Notes: a model not told the origin generated them from the letters alone. 64,000 nucleotides of DNA from Cryomorpha ignava (GCF_010686655.1 NZ_JAAGVY010000010.1:62001-126000), one strand, 5' to 3'. Shown: positions 1 to 8,213, counted from the stretch's first letter. Made by a program: numbers and translations.

Positions 1-94
1 CGTGCTTGTTCTCCATGTATGGCGCGAGATAGCCTAATAATCTACTTCCCGCAATACCTGTAAGCTGAGTCATCTCAGTAGCAACGTGTATCAT
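1..94 (-). CDS. Partial N-terminus of a probable glycosyltransferase
   Basis: An ATG at 94-92 opens a minus-strand frame that stays open to the window edge (31 codons, beginning MIHVATEMTQLTGIAGSRLL). The Ile/Leu-rich first strand, the Thr-Gly-Ile-Ala-Gly loop and the following helix resemble the N-terminus of family 4 glycosyltransferases. The gene follows DUF354, toroid-fold and Gfo/Idh genes on the same strand, which is a usual polysaccharide-cluster setting. Only the N-terminus is in the window, so the function is an inference. Confidence 0.4.
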   Translation of the reverse strand, partial: MIHVATEMTQLTGIAGSRLLGYLAPYMENKH

Positions 95-180
95 CTATAA
101 GTTTTTGTGATCGTCGCATAAATTTAAGGGTGTTGACAAGGCATATTGATCCTTGTGCGAATAGTTTTTAACAAAAGAAA

Positions 181-1284
181 TTAACGATTTTTAAGGGCCA
201 TTTTTTCAAAAACTTCAACCCAAAACGGAGTTACCGAAATGTATTGGTTGAGCATCGCTTTACGACGGTCTAACCACGTTTGTTTCAGGTTTTTATCACC
301 AACCCACATTTTTAACATTTCGATTAATTTCTGGGGCTCGTTAGACCGTATTCCTTTGGTTAGCTGAAATTTATGTTCCAGCTCTTCAAGGTAGCTCAGT
401 TCGCCCACAAAATCGTTGAAGCGAATGGCGGGAACACCGAGAACGGCCGCCTCTGCCGCCATGGTTTGCGAATCGCCAATATAGATAGATGCGTGCGCCA
501 TAACCTGGTGCATTTTAGCGGGGTGCACTGGGAGCCTGTAGGGTTCCAGCCTTTCGGCAAATGGCCTTTCGGAAGTGATAAAAACGCGGCCATGCGGTTC
601 TAAAATCGCGATTATCTTTAAAGCCAGTTCATCACTAATACCGTTTCGCCCCTCGTCGTGGTGGGCGTGAAGTGAGGCAAATCGCAAGAGGTAATAGTTG
701 CCGCTTTCGCGGAAAACGGCGGGAAGCTCGCTTAAATCTTCCTTAAAAACATCGGGGTGAAGATAGGCCAGTTCGTGATTGCCTTCGTACCCTATTTTCT
801 TTGCATTTGCCGGCGACTGATCACAGCAATTTGGTGCAAGAATCGCCGTGGCATACGGAAACGCGTACTTCGCCATGAGCGGAATGGCAGCACTATCGTC
901 TTCATTCACCACAATAGATGGAATATTGAGCAGTTTTCCAACGTGTGTAATCACCAAATCTGTCCCGATCATTACATCTGGCTCAAATCGACGAGCAATT
1001 TTGAGCATTGAAAGCTCTCGCCTGGCAATAGCTGCTGCGATACCCAATTTGACTGTCAATGACCAAGCGGAACGCATGGACGGCTTACGCGCCGGAAATT
1101 TCACAATATCCCAGTCTTCAGATTCCAGAAGGTCGAATAAAACATCCTTTCCGCGGGCAACCACTTTTACGTCATGACCCTTGGCTTTCAATATGGAAAT
1201 AGCGTGTTTAAAATTATGATAATGAGCCGGATGCCCCATGTAGAAAAGAAATCTACGCGTATTTTCGTCCTGCTTTTCAGCCAT
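181..1284 (-). CDS. DUF354 family protein, glycosyltransferase-like
   Basis: About 367 residues. The N-terminus carries GHPAHYHNFKHAI, the signature of the DUF354 family, which has a GT-B-like fold related to UDP-N-acetylglucosamine epimerases and lipid A disaccharide synthase. A second conserved patch near residue 270 (GDSQTMAAEAAVLGVPAIRFND) looks like the GT-B nucleotide-sugar site. The family sits in exopolysaccharide and O-antigen loci, but its reaction is not established. I chose ATG 1284 over the TTG three bases upstream: it overlaps the stop of the preceding gene as TGATG, suggesting translational coupling. Confidence 0.8.
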   Translation of the reverse strand: MAEKQDENTRRFLFYMGHPAHYHNFKHAISILKAKGHDVKVVARGKDVLFDLLESEDWDIVKFPARKPSMRSAWSLTVKLGIAAAIARRELSMLKIARRFEPDVMIGTDLVITHVGKLLNIPSIVVNEDDSAAIPLMAKYAFPYATAILAPNCCDQSPANAKKIGYEGNHELAYLHPDVFKEDLSELPAVFRESGNYYLLRFASLHAHHDEGRNGISDELALKIIAILEPHGRVFITSERPFAERLEPYRLPVHPAKMHQVMAHASIYIGDSQTMAAEAAVLGVPAIRFNDFVGELSYLEELEHKFQLTKGIRSNEPQKLIEMLKMWVGDKNLKQTWLDRRKAMLNQYISVTPFWVEVFEKMALKNR

Positions 1285-2522
1285 CAATTCGGGGTCTTTT
1301 CGCGCCCCAGCGGACTGTGAACATTCTTGTCTAATTTCTGCAATTCTGCGGCGTGAATCATTGACGCCAGGGCGAGAAACATCCAGGCATTTCCCCAGCG
1401 CATATAGCTCGTTCGGTCTGTAAAATTCTTGTGCTTTCGGTAATAGAAAAAACCACGCTTATCCTGAAAATTAGCAATTGTATATTTCAGCACATTTTTG
1501 CCCAGCTCAACCCCTCTCCTGCTTCGGCTGTAATGGTGATATCTAACCGCTGTGATAATGCCCTGCGCCTGATGGTGAATATCGGCAGGGAAATCGCCCG
1601 GGAGGCGCCACACAGCGCGTCCATCGCGCTTAAATTGGTAGTCGCGGTAAAACTCAAACCCTTCCTGAAGAGATCTTTCAACCGGTTCGGGACAATAATC
1701 GAGGGCTTCGCAAATAGCCAGACAAGAATCTATAATAAACCCCTGGTGAAAATCAATCTGAACCCTTTGTTTTCCCGATTCCATGTTCTCACTGTAATTC
1801 CAGCTTCCATCGCTTTTCTGTCTCGAAAGCACGGTTTCCATTGATTTTCGGGCGATTTCGTAGTACGAGCGATCTTGGGTATGTGCATAAGTAAGCGCAT
1901 AAACCTGCGCGGCCAGAAGCGACGCATTATAGCAAAAATCGGGTTTTACAGTGCTGTAACTTATCATGTAATCGGCATCACGCTCGGTGTGGTGAAGCGA
2001 TTCGGAAAGGAATACACAGACTTTTTTCATGGCTTCAAGGGCGCGCTTATCTCCGTATTTTTTGTAATAAGCATCGAGTCCCTGCACAATAAAACCGCTT
2101 ACTACAGATGTTGGCGACCAGGCTTCCAGAAATTTTTCAGGACTTGCCCATGGAAAGGGATAGCCCCAGGCAAGACCCGGCACATCTGGCGTTTTTAGCT
2201 CCATAAGCTTATCAAAAAGCCATTCGCATTTCTCCTTATTATCTTCAGATGGTGGCAAAAGGCTGTAACCGTGCAAAAACAATCCCAGCGCTTTTGGATT
2301 CCACATTTTTGGAATTCCAAACACCTTTCTTAGATTTAAAGGATTGCGTTTAAACACCTGAATAGCAAGGATTGGTGGCCATTTTCCAAAATTCCGAAAC
2401 GGGAATTTGCTCGTGAGTACATCATAAGGATCGTAGCCCTTGTATCTGCGGCGCGAAACGTAGTGCTCCAGATTAACGAACGCCTTGCGCAGCATAATTA
2501 ATTCACGTTCCGAGAAATCCAT
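1284..2522 (-). CDS. Polysaccharide-cluster protein with probable alpha/alpha-toroid fold
   Basis: 412 residues, no signal peptide or membrane segment. Helical repeats with aromatic and Gly-rich turns (GLAWGYPFPW near residue 120, KSDGSWNYSE near 240, WGNAWMFLALA near the C-terminus) resemble six-hairpin glycosidase or lyase-like folds. Similar proteins beside DUF354 genes are sometimes annotated as delta-aminolevulinic acid dehydratase, which the sequence does not support. It lies between the DUF354 gene (1-nt overlap) and the bi-domain oxidoreductase (25-nt overlap), so the three genes are probably one transcript. Specific activity is unknown; a role in polysaccharide maturation is inferred from context. 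Confidence 0.55.
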   Translation of the reverse strand: MDFSERELIMLRKAFVNLEHYVSRRRYKGYDPYDVLTSKFPFRNFGKWPPILAIQVFKRNPLNLRKVFGIPKMWNPKALGLFLHGYSLLPPSEDNKEKCEWLFDKLMELKTPDVPGLAWGYPFPWASPEKFLEAWSPTSVVSGFIVQGLDAYYKKYGDKRALEAMKKVCVFLSESLHHTERDADYMISYSTVKPDFCYNASLLAAQVYALTYAHTQDRSYYEIARKSMETVLSRQKSDGSWNYSENMESGKQRVQIDFHQGFIIDSCLAICEALDYCPEPVERSLQEGFEFYRDYQFKRDGRAVWRLPGDFPADIHHQAQGIITAVRYHHYSRSRRGVELGKNVLKYTIANFQDKRGFFYYRKHKNFTDRTSYMRWGNAWMFLALASMIHAAELQKLDKNVHSPLGREKTPN

Positions 2523-4660
2523 TGCGATTCAAATTCTGAAATATTAATTTTCTCGCCCTTGTTTTGAATAGATTCCAAAAGCGCAAAAGTGGCGATTGTG
2601 GCGTGGAGCACGTCATTTACCGATATCGGAAATGGAGCCCCTGATTTTACCGCTTCCGCGAAAGCGGACACCTCGGCTGCATGACCCTTATCTTGTTTCG
2701 ATAATTTATGCGATTCTAATTTGGCGCCGTAAATTTTCATTGATTTAAAATCATCTACAATTGCTGTGAGGCCGCCGCCAAACACTTCAAGATACTCTTT
2801 GCTCAATGCTTTATTGCCATTGCTAAAGTAGGCGATACTGGTCACTGAGCCATTTTCAAAATGGAGCGAAGCCGTAAAAGTATCGTGATTTTGCGGGAGC
2901 ACCTCAAGCGCCGTTGCTGAAACAGACTGAAGTTTGCTATCTGTCAAAAAACAGCAGAGATCAATAAAGTGGCACACTTCGCCAATGATTCGTCCTCCGC
3001 CCACTTCGGGGTCGTGCACCCAATGATCTGCAGGTACTGCTCCTGCATTAATCCGGTAGTTGATTGCCAGCGGAATTCCACCAAGCTTTTTCTTAGTCTC
3101 TATAATCTGAGGTGCAAAGCGCCGGTTAAATCCCACCATTAAATCGGGAGTGCCCGGAGCGAGCAAGAGATTTTTCAACTCAAAATATTCATCGATATTC
3201 AGGCAAAGCGGTTTTTCGAGAAATACCCGTTTTCCGTTTTTAAGTGCTTTTATGGCAAGCGGCGCGTGAGAGTTGTGCCGGGTGGCAATTACACAAGCCG
3301 CTGCATTGTCATTGGCGAGCATTTCGTCTGCATCGGCATAAGCTTTTTCAAATTCAAATTTACGCGCGGCATTTTCGGCGGTGTGTGGTCGTGCCGTGGT
3401 AATACCGGCAAGGGTGAGCTTGTCTTTTAAATTGGGAAGCAGAAAATTGGTAGCAAAAGATCCGGCACCGATTAGCGAAATACGATCACCCGCTGTTTGG
3501 TTTTCTTTTTTGGGTTGAGGCTTTTGTTCCAGAGATTTCTGGGTATCATACTCCAACAAAATTCCCATTTTGTCAGCTTCGCGGTTTACCACCAAATCAA
3601 AGGCTTCGCGGGCATTTTCGAAGGGGAATCTATGCGAAATCAGATCGCTTAAATCAATAGATTTATTACCGAGTAATTCGGCGAAAGCCAGCATATTCCG
3701 GTTTTCCGTCCATCGCACCTGCCCAATGGGATAGTCGAGGCCTTTCTCTTCGTAGTTGCTGTCGTATCGGCCAGGGCCGTATGATGTACTCATTCTTAAA
3801 TCGAGCTCCTTGCGGTAATAATTTTTTCGGCTAAAGCCAGTTGGCACACTTCCCACAATTACCACTTTTCCGTGTGTGCGGCAGAGAATGCCGGCGAGCT
3901 CTACGGGATCTAATGAAGCAGATGCGGCTGTAATAATCACCGCGTCAACTCCGTGGCCGTGAGAGAATTCTGCCACTTCTGCTTCGAGCAATTCATCGCT
4001 TCGCAGACTTGCATTTTCGGCACCCGACTGAATGGCGAGGTCAACAAGTTCATTTTTCAAATCAATTCCAAAAGCTTTTACACCGGCAGCTTTTAGCAGG
4101 CGCAAAGTAATCTGGCCGATTATTCCCAAGCCGATTACAACGCAATTTTCGCCCAGATTGAGCTCTGCCCGACGGATACCCTGCATGGCTATTGCGCCAA
4201 TTGTGGTAAAAGCAGCTTCATCGATATTTGCCGTTTCGGGAATGCGGACGCAAAGATTTTCAGGAACACAAACCAGCTCGGCGTGCGACGCTGAAGCGCC
4301 ACCGCAAGCCACGCGGTCGCCTGGTTTGAAATGGGTAATATTGCTCCCCACTGCTTCTACAAGTCCAGAAAGGCTATAACCAAGCGGCTGCAAAGCTTCG
4401 AGCTTGTTCATCACCATTTTATAGGTATCGGCAATTCCGTGAGAGCGGGCGGCTTTTACCACCTTGCCCACTTCTTCCTTTCGCGATTTGGCTTTGGCAA
4501 TATAACCTTTGCGCGCATCGCTCACCGTTTTTCCTTCGGTACCTGTGCTAATAGCAGAAAAATGGGTACGCACCAGCACCTCGCCCTTACCCGGAATGGG
4601 GTTTGGAAGCGATACAATTTCCATATCACCGGCCTTTAGGCTTTGAAGCAATTGTTCCAA
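2498..4660 (-). CDS. Bi-domain oxidoreductase: Zn-type alcohol dehydrogenase fused to Gfo/Idh/MocA
   Basis: 720 residues. Residues 1 to about 370 are a medium-chain dehydrogenase with a Rossmann motif (GLGIIGQ, near residue 178). From about 390 a second Rossmann motif (LIGAGSFATNF) begins a Gfo/Idh/MocA oxidoreductase with the EKPLCLN motif and GGRIIGEVCHFIDL, the usual catalytic region. A lysine/glutamine-rich linker near residue 375 joins the halves. Such fusions occur in surface-polysaccharide loci and may act on nucleotide-sugar or linked sugar intermediates, though the substrate is not known. The start is a TTG at 4660; no in-frame ATG lies upstream. First gene of the minus-strand cluster. 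Confidence 0.8.
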   Translation of the reverse strand: MEQLLQSLKAGDMEIVSLPNPIPGKGEVLVRTHFSAISTGTEGKTVSDARKGYIAKAKSRKEEVGKVVKAARSHGIADTYKMVMNKLEALQPLGYSLSGLVEAVGSNITHFKPGDRVACGGASASHAELVCVPENLCVRIPETANIDEAAFTTIGAIAMQGIRRAELNLGENCVVIGLGIIGQITLRLLKAAGVKAFGIDLKNELVDLAIQSGAENASLRSDELLEAEVAEFSHGHGVDAVIITAASASLDPVELAGILCRTHGKVVIVGSVPTGFSRKNYYRKELDLRMSTSYGPGRYDSNYEEKGLDYPIGQVRWTENRNMLAFAELLGNKSIDLSDLISHRFPFENAREAFDLVVNREADKMGILLEYDTQKSLEQKPQPKKENQTAGDRISLIGAGSFATNFLLPNLKDKLTLAGITTARPHTAENAARKFEFEKAYADADEMLANDNAAACVIATRHNSHAPLAIKALKNGKRVFLEKPLCLNIDEYFELKNLLLAPGTPDLMVGFNRRFAPQIIETKKKLGGIPLAINYRINAGAVPADHWVHDPEVGGGRIIGEVCHFIDLCCFLTDSKLQSVSATALEVLPQNHDTFTASLHFENGSVTSIAYFSNGNKALSKEYLEVFGGGLTAIVDDFKSMKIYGAKLESHKLSKQDKGHAAEVSAFAEAVKSGAPFPISVNDVLHATIATFALLESIQNKGEKINISEFESQWISRNVN

Positions 4661-4682
4661 ATCTGATTTTTGATTTATCCAT

Positions 4683-4718
4683 CAAAAGTAAAAAGACTGA
4701 ATAGGTATTGTAGCAAAA
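4683..4718 (-). promoter_or_regulatory. Possible Bacteroidota-type promoter for the polysaccharide cluster
   Basis: On the minus strand TACTTTTG (4690-4683) matches the -7 consensus TAnnTTTG, and TTTTG lies upstream (4718-4714). The 23-nt spacing is at the long end for this promoter class, so the call is weak. It lies 23 bp before the TTG start at 4660. Confidence 0.3.
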
Positions 4719-5174
4719 GTGTAAGTGTTTATTCACAAAGTTTAAACCGCTTGAAATGCAATGCTATTATACTTCTTTTAAAGCTCGTAAAAGGGTAAAA
4801 AGAGATTGAGTAATCAATTGATTTCATCTTTCGGAGCAGCGGCTGCGTTGATTTAAACCCTATCGGACTGCCGTAATTCGTGCTTTCAAAAATCGCCTAC
4901 TCAATTTTTACTAAAGTAATCTACAAAATCTGCATCAGCACCTTTTCTACAAACCTTACACAAATTTTATCAATTCCCACATCTGATAATCAGCTAATTA
5001 CCCCACCGCCTTGTTAAAACAAATTAACAAAAAGTTAGGATAACAAAATCATAACCATTAATTTCAGAGCCACATTAAGAAAGAGTAAGCATTCGCAGCA
5101 GACGGCACCCAAAGATTGAAAAATTAGTTTCAACCAGTGGTTTATTTGACCGGCAGGAACTACGAGAAAAGAAT
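4719..5174. other. AT-rich intergenic region, nothing recognised
   Basis: Between the minus-strand polysaccharide cluster and the accessory patch I see no convincing ORF, RNA gene or repeat. It separates two divergent transcription units and may hold promoters I cannot assign. Confidence 0.5.
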
Positions 5175-5180
5175 AAAAAA

Positions 5181-5203
5181 ACCCCAACGGACAAGGTTGG
5201 GGT
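5181..5203. promoter_or_regulatory. Stable stem-loop preceding the SD-led mini-ORF
   Basis: ACCCCAAC (5181-5188) pairs perfectly with GTTGGGGT (5196-5203) around a 7-nt loop. No T tract follows on the plus strand. A run of A precedes it, so on the minus strand it would look like an intrinsic terminator, but there is no nearby minus-strand gene to end. It lies 22 nt upstream of the Shine-Dalgarno sequence of the five-codon ORF and may be part of the same leader RNA. Confidence 0.5.
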
Positions 5204-5224
5204 CATCAAAACCACCAGATCGAT

Positions 5225-5256
5225 AAAAGGAGGTGATTATGAAAAAACAAAAGTAG
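5225..5256 (+). CDS. Five-codon mini-ORF (MKKQK) with a near-perfect Shine-Dalgarno sequence
   Basis: AAAGGAGGTGAT (about 5226-5237) is complementary over 12 nt to the canonical 16S rRNA 3' tail. It is followed immediately by ATG at 5239 and a frame coding M-K-K-Q-K, stop at 5254-5256. Bacteroidota genes rarely carry SD sequences because bS21, bS18 and bS6 hold the anti-SD, so this stands out. The frame could be a leader peptide, a translational sensor or a decoy; it ends 49 bp before the GTG of the type IX cargo gene. Coding is inferred from the signal, not from conservation. Confidence 0.45.
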
Positions 5257-5305
5257 TACATTTATTCAGTAACTTCTTCAATAGGAACTATGAGGACCTT
5301 AAGAG

Positions 5306-6441
5306 GTGAAGAATTATTTCTACTTTAATATTGCCGCTATAAGCGAAGCTGCGTACTTCAGAATTACAACGTACTTAAACAACAAATTAATTTTTTTAAA
5401 AATTCCTATTTTGATTTACCGTTTTATATTTTTTGCGATGAGTATTTTGACTTGGCATACAAGTTTTGCTCAGTCACCTAACCTTGTTCCAAACGGAAGT
5501 TTTGAAACACGAATTGAATGTATATACAATGATGGCTTTATTGCAGATGCACCACCCTGGTTTAACCCAACACGAGCTACACCAGATTTATTTCATCAAT
5601 GTGCTGTAGTAAATACAGACCCTTGTCCATGGCCAGATCAATACTATCTCGACCCTTGGCTTTATGGCATACCAACCAACTTCATGGGTTGCGAACATCC
5701 TTATGATGGCGATGGTTATGCAGGATTATTCGTGGCTGGTAATAATATCAATGGATATGATGGCTATAAAGAAAATTTAGGTGTTCGTTTAGTTAATCCA
5801 TTAGTTGCCGGAAATCAATATACACTCAAATTTGCTGTATCACTGCCTGAAAGGGTCGGGTATGCCATTTGGAATATCCAAGTTTTTTTGGTCCGGATAG
5901 TATTTTCCAACCGGATAGTATTATAGCACCGTATGATAGTTATGTTGAGGTCAATCCTCAACTTTCTGGAACAATTGGTGAATTTATTACCAACTACGAT
6001 GGTTGGCACGAAATAGCTTGGGACTATACCGCCAATGGTGATGAAACCTTTATGTATATTGGAAACTTTCAACCAGATTCAGAAACGGATACTTTGTATG
6101 TGTTGCAAGAAGACCCTAGCTCAAACTATTCCCTGTTTTCGTATTATTATATTGATAAAATAGAACTAAGAGAAGGCACTTTAAGCACTATAGATATTCC
6201 GTTGGAACAACTCTTTAAAATATATCCAAACCCCGGAACAAACGGGCTAAAGATTGAGTCAAGTTCTAATATAGATAATATTCAGATTTTCAATCTTGAA
6301 GGTCGAAATATACAAAATGTAAACTTTGTTTCAAATGAAATTTACGATGTTGATATTTCTCCGCTTTCAAGTGGAATGTATATTATCAAGATTGTATTTG
6401 AAAATGGATTGGTTGAAAACAGCAAATTTATAAAACGGTAA
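5306..6441 (+). pseudogene. Frameshifted secreted protein with type IX sorting domain
   Basis: Two overlapping frames form one protein. Frame one (5306-5926) has a hydrophobic export signal ending TSFAQ and then PNLVPNGSFE, a common start of mature type IX cargo. Frame two continues through 6441 with FFGPDSIFQPDS, a beta-rich region, and a C-terminal sorting domain (IYPNPGTNGLKIES ... GMYIIKIVFENGLVENSKFI). The frames join at a run of seven T at about 5883-5889; one more T would restore a single frame. It may be a real loss, a slippage switch or a sequencing error. The GTG at 5306 is uncertain; the signal could begin at internal starts near 5430. Confidence 0.75.
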
Positions 6442-6467
6442 ATTGAAAAGGACAAACCTTTTCAATT
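6441..6467 (+). terminator. Stem-loop after the type IX cargo gene
   Basis: AATTGAAAAGG (6441-6451) pairs perfectly with CCTTTTCAATT (6457-6467) around ACAAA. The stem begins at the last base of the stop codon. The next bases are an ATG and then T-rich sequence, so it could end the cargo transcript or control the truncated gene that follows. Confidence 0.5.
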
Positions 6468-6590
6468 ATGAAAATTTTTACACTTTTTTTTACATTCTTA
6501 TTAACTTATGTTCTAACAATCAGTATAACACAAGTGTCCCGATTCCAGAGTGGATTCTTTCTTTGTTATAAAAAAGTTCCCACCGGCTGA
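6468..6590 (+). pseudogene. Secreted-protein gene truncated by the IS3 element
   Basis: The ATG at 6468 opens a frame whose first 20 or so residues (MKIFTLFFTFLLTYVLTISI) are a good signal peptide. After about residue 21 it enters the end of the IS3 element and stops at 6588-6590. The remainder of the gene is not recognisable beyond the other side of the element. This looks like the start of a second secreted protein downstream of the type IX cargo gene, cut off by transposition. Confidence 0.5.
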
Positions 6591-7380
6591 ATACTTCAGT
6601 TGCATTGGCAAGAGATTCGAACTCGAACCGCCTACATACTGCCCTAGCAATGATGCTGTGGTACGACTCTATATGGGCGTTCTGCTCTGGTGTGGCAGGT
6701 TTGGTAAACTCTTGGTTGATACCTTTTGATTGAAAATACGCTCTTACGATTCCGCTTTCAAACTGCGAACCATTGTCGCAACGCACATAAATTTCATTCG
6801 GCATCTTATAATCCTGGAGCAATGCATCAAAAAATCCTACCACGTCTTCTTTCTTGATGCTCCACTGCATCATCCACCCTATCAGATACCGACTGTATAC
6901 GTGCACCACACTCAACATAGGCGCATACCTACCTAAGTGATGTATGTATATGAATTTTATGTCGAACTCCCAATAGGTAAAGGCTGCTGTAGGTTTTGGT
7001 ACCAGTTCTTTCACCCATTGCTTTTTGTTTTTTGGTTTTGGCCTAACGACATTTAGCAGGCGGGCATCCTTCATCAGCCGGTACACCTTCTTGTGGTTGA
7101 TCTGGTATCCGAGTTCATCCTGCAAGTAATAGGTGACCTTTAGGTAGCCATAGTCCACAAATTCTTGGGCAAGAAGTGCTTTTATTTCTGCCACGACCAC
7201 AGTGTTTTCCACCCGTGATCCATCCGTCTTGCATGTATGTCCGCTTGGAATGATTCCTTTGCGACTCTGCTCTGCCAAAGGCTTGGGCTTATGGAAGTAC
7301 GTACTTCTGGGTACCCCGCAGATTCTAAGCACTAATTGGGTACAAAACCCTGATTCTATATACAACCGGGCTACCATCAT
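6520..7380 (-). CDS. IS3-family transposase OrfB (DDE integrase domain)
   Basis: 286 residues. The rve integrase core has its three acidic residues in order: WEFDIKFIYIH (first Asp), VRCDNGSQFES (second Asp) and NAHIESYH (Glu), with spacing typical of DD35E IS3 transposases. An HTH_21-like segment (QINHKKVYRLMKDARLL) precedes the core. The frame is open upstream of the ATG and joins OrfA by a probable -1 frameshift at an A8 run, giving an OrfAB fusion. It catalyses transposition of the element. Confidence 0.92.
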   Translation of the reverse strand: MMVARLYIESGFCTQLVLRICGVPRSTYFHKPKPLAEQSRKGIIPSGHTCKTDGSRVENTVVVAEIKALLAQEFVDYGYLKVTYYLQDELGYQINHKKVYRLMKDARLLNVVRPKPKNKKQWVKELVPKPTAAFTYWEFDIKFIYIHHLGRYAPMLSVVHVYSRYLIGWMMQWSIKKEDVVGFFDALLQDYKMPNEIYVRCDNGSQFESGIVRAYFQSKGINQEFTKPATPEQNAHIESYHSIIARAVCRRFEFESLANATEVFSRWELFYNKERIHSGIGTLVLY

Positions 7381-7384
7381 CCTT

Positions 7385-7684
7385 TCAGCGGCAGTAACTT
7401 CTTTTTTTTAAGAGCTCGTCTTTGATCCTGATCTCAAGTTCCTTCTCTGCCACCAATTCTTTTAACTTTTGGTTTTCTCGCATGAGCTTTTTGAGTTCAC
7501 CGCTGCTGATGTCCAGCTTGCCAGAAAGTGCTGTTTCACCGCCTGACTCAAAGCGAAGCTTCCAAGATTGAAGCGTAGGGTATGAGATGTCGTGCTTGCG
7601 CGCCGTCTCAACCCAACCATTGTCTCGAGCCTCTTTAATGATGGTGATTTTTTCCTGTGTGGTTTTTCGTTTTTTGTTTTTCAT
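7385..7684 (-). CDS. IS3-family transposase OrfA (helix-turn-helix)
   Basis: 99 residues from ATG 7684, which I chose over the 7732 start because the latter would lie in the terminal repeat. An HTH of the transposase_8 type (ETARKHDISYPTLQSWKLRF) is followed by a leucine-zipper-like helix (LKKLMRENQKLKELVAEKEL). It binds the element ends and regulates transposition. The 3' end has TTAAAAAAAAG (minus strand, about 7411-7401), an A8 slippery run where a -1 shift would lead into OrfB. Confidence 0.9.
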   Translation of the reverse strand: MKNKKRKTTQEKITIIKEARDNGWVETARKHDISYPTLQSWKLRFESGGETALSGKLDISSGELKKLMRENQKLKELVAEKELEIRIKDELLKKRSYCR

Positions 7685-7853
7685 TGGTTCTAAATTAAAG
7701 CTTTTTTCAAACTTTAATCGGAGTCCAATCATTTAGGGGGCTGGTGAGCAAGAATAGCTTTTGTTTGCACGCTGTTTTCTTGTAGCGCACGCTTCACATC
7801 GTTAATCTAAATTCAAACGAAATTTTTACTAAATTTGAAAGAAAGAAATCGAA

Positions 7854-8072
7854 ATGGACATTCAAAAGTCAAAAATAGAATTAGTCAAAATAATATTGAA
7901 TAGTGAGAACGATTCTTTCATCAAAAAAGTGACTGATTTTATAAAGAATGAAGCCTCTGATTTCTGGAACGATCTTAGCTCAGTAGAAAAAGCGGAGATA
8001 AAAAAAGGGATAGATCAGTTGAATAAAGGTCAGCGGACTTCATATAAAGAAGTTCTAAAAAAGATTTCTTGA
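7854..8072 (+). CDS. Small antitoxin-like protein, orphaned
   Basis: 72 residues: MDIQKSKIELVKIILN, then a helical region ending WNDLSSVEKAEIKKGIDQLN and YKEVLKKIS. This is the layout of short Bacteroidota antitoxins paired with ParE/RelE toxins, with helical dimerisation and a KGxxxLxxGxxxxYxEVxKK-type tail. The stop overlaps an ATG (TGATG at 8070-8074) that begins a toxin-like frame of only ten codons, so the partner appears lost. Confidence 0.65.
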   Translation: MDIQKSKIELVKIILNSENDSFIKKVTDFIKNEASDFWNDLSSVEKAEIKKGIDQLNKGQRTSYKEVLKKIS

Positions 8073-8104
8073 TGGAAGTTTTCTTTTCCGATCTTGCAGA
8101 GTAA
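8072..8104 (+). pseudogene. Truncated ParE/RelE toxin start
   Basis: ATG at 8072 overlaps the antitoxin stop and codes MEVFFSDLAE before a TAA. That is the usual N-terminus of ParE/RelE-type toxins (beta strand, then an Ala-rich helix). Nothing toxin-like follows in any frame before the terminator at 8179. The module therefore keeps its antitoxin but seems to have lost its toxin. Confidence 0.5.
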
Positions 8105-8178
8105 ACCTCGACGAAAAAGCACAGCGAGTAAGTCCAGGAAAATCCGGAGATTCACTGCTTCAAAACTGAAAATCCAAA

Positions 8179-8213
8179 GCGAATGCAAACCCTTTTGCAT
8201 TCGCCTTTTTTTA
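8179..8213 (+). terminator. Intrinsic terminator
   Basis: GCGAATGCAAA (8179-8189) pairs exactly with TTTGCATTCGC (8194-8204) around a 4-nt loop, followed by C and a run of seven T. It ends the antitoxin transcript before the aminotransferase. Confidence 0.85.

Larger units (their letters stand above)
6520..7731 (-). mobile_element. IS3-family insertion sequence
   Basis: The element carries an orfA/orfB pair on the minus strand. Ends are not cleanly defined: minus-strand TGATTGGACTCCGATT (7731-7716) and plus-strand sequence near 6529-6544 share a core of CCGATT, an imperfect match. The left end may lie near 6529, with orfB reading through it. I found no convincing target duplication. Both frames look intact, so the element may be active. 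Confidence 0.7.
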
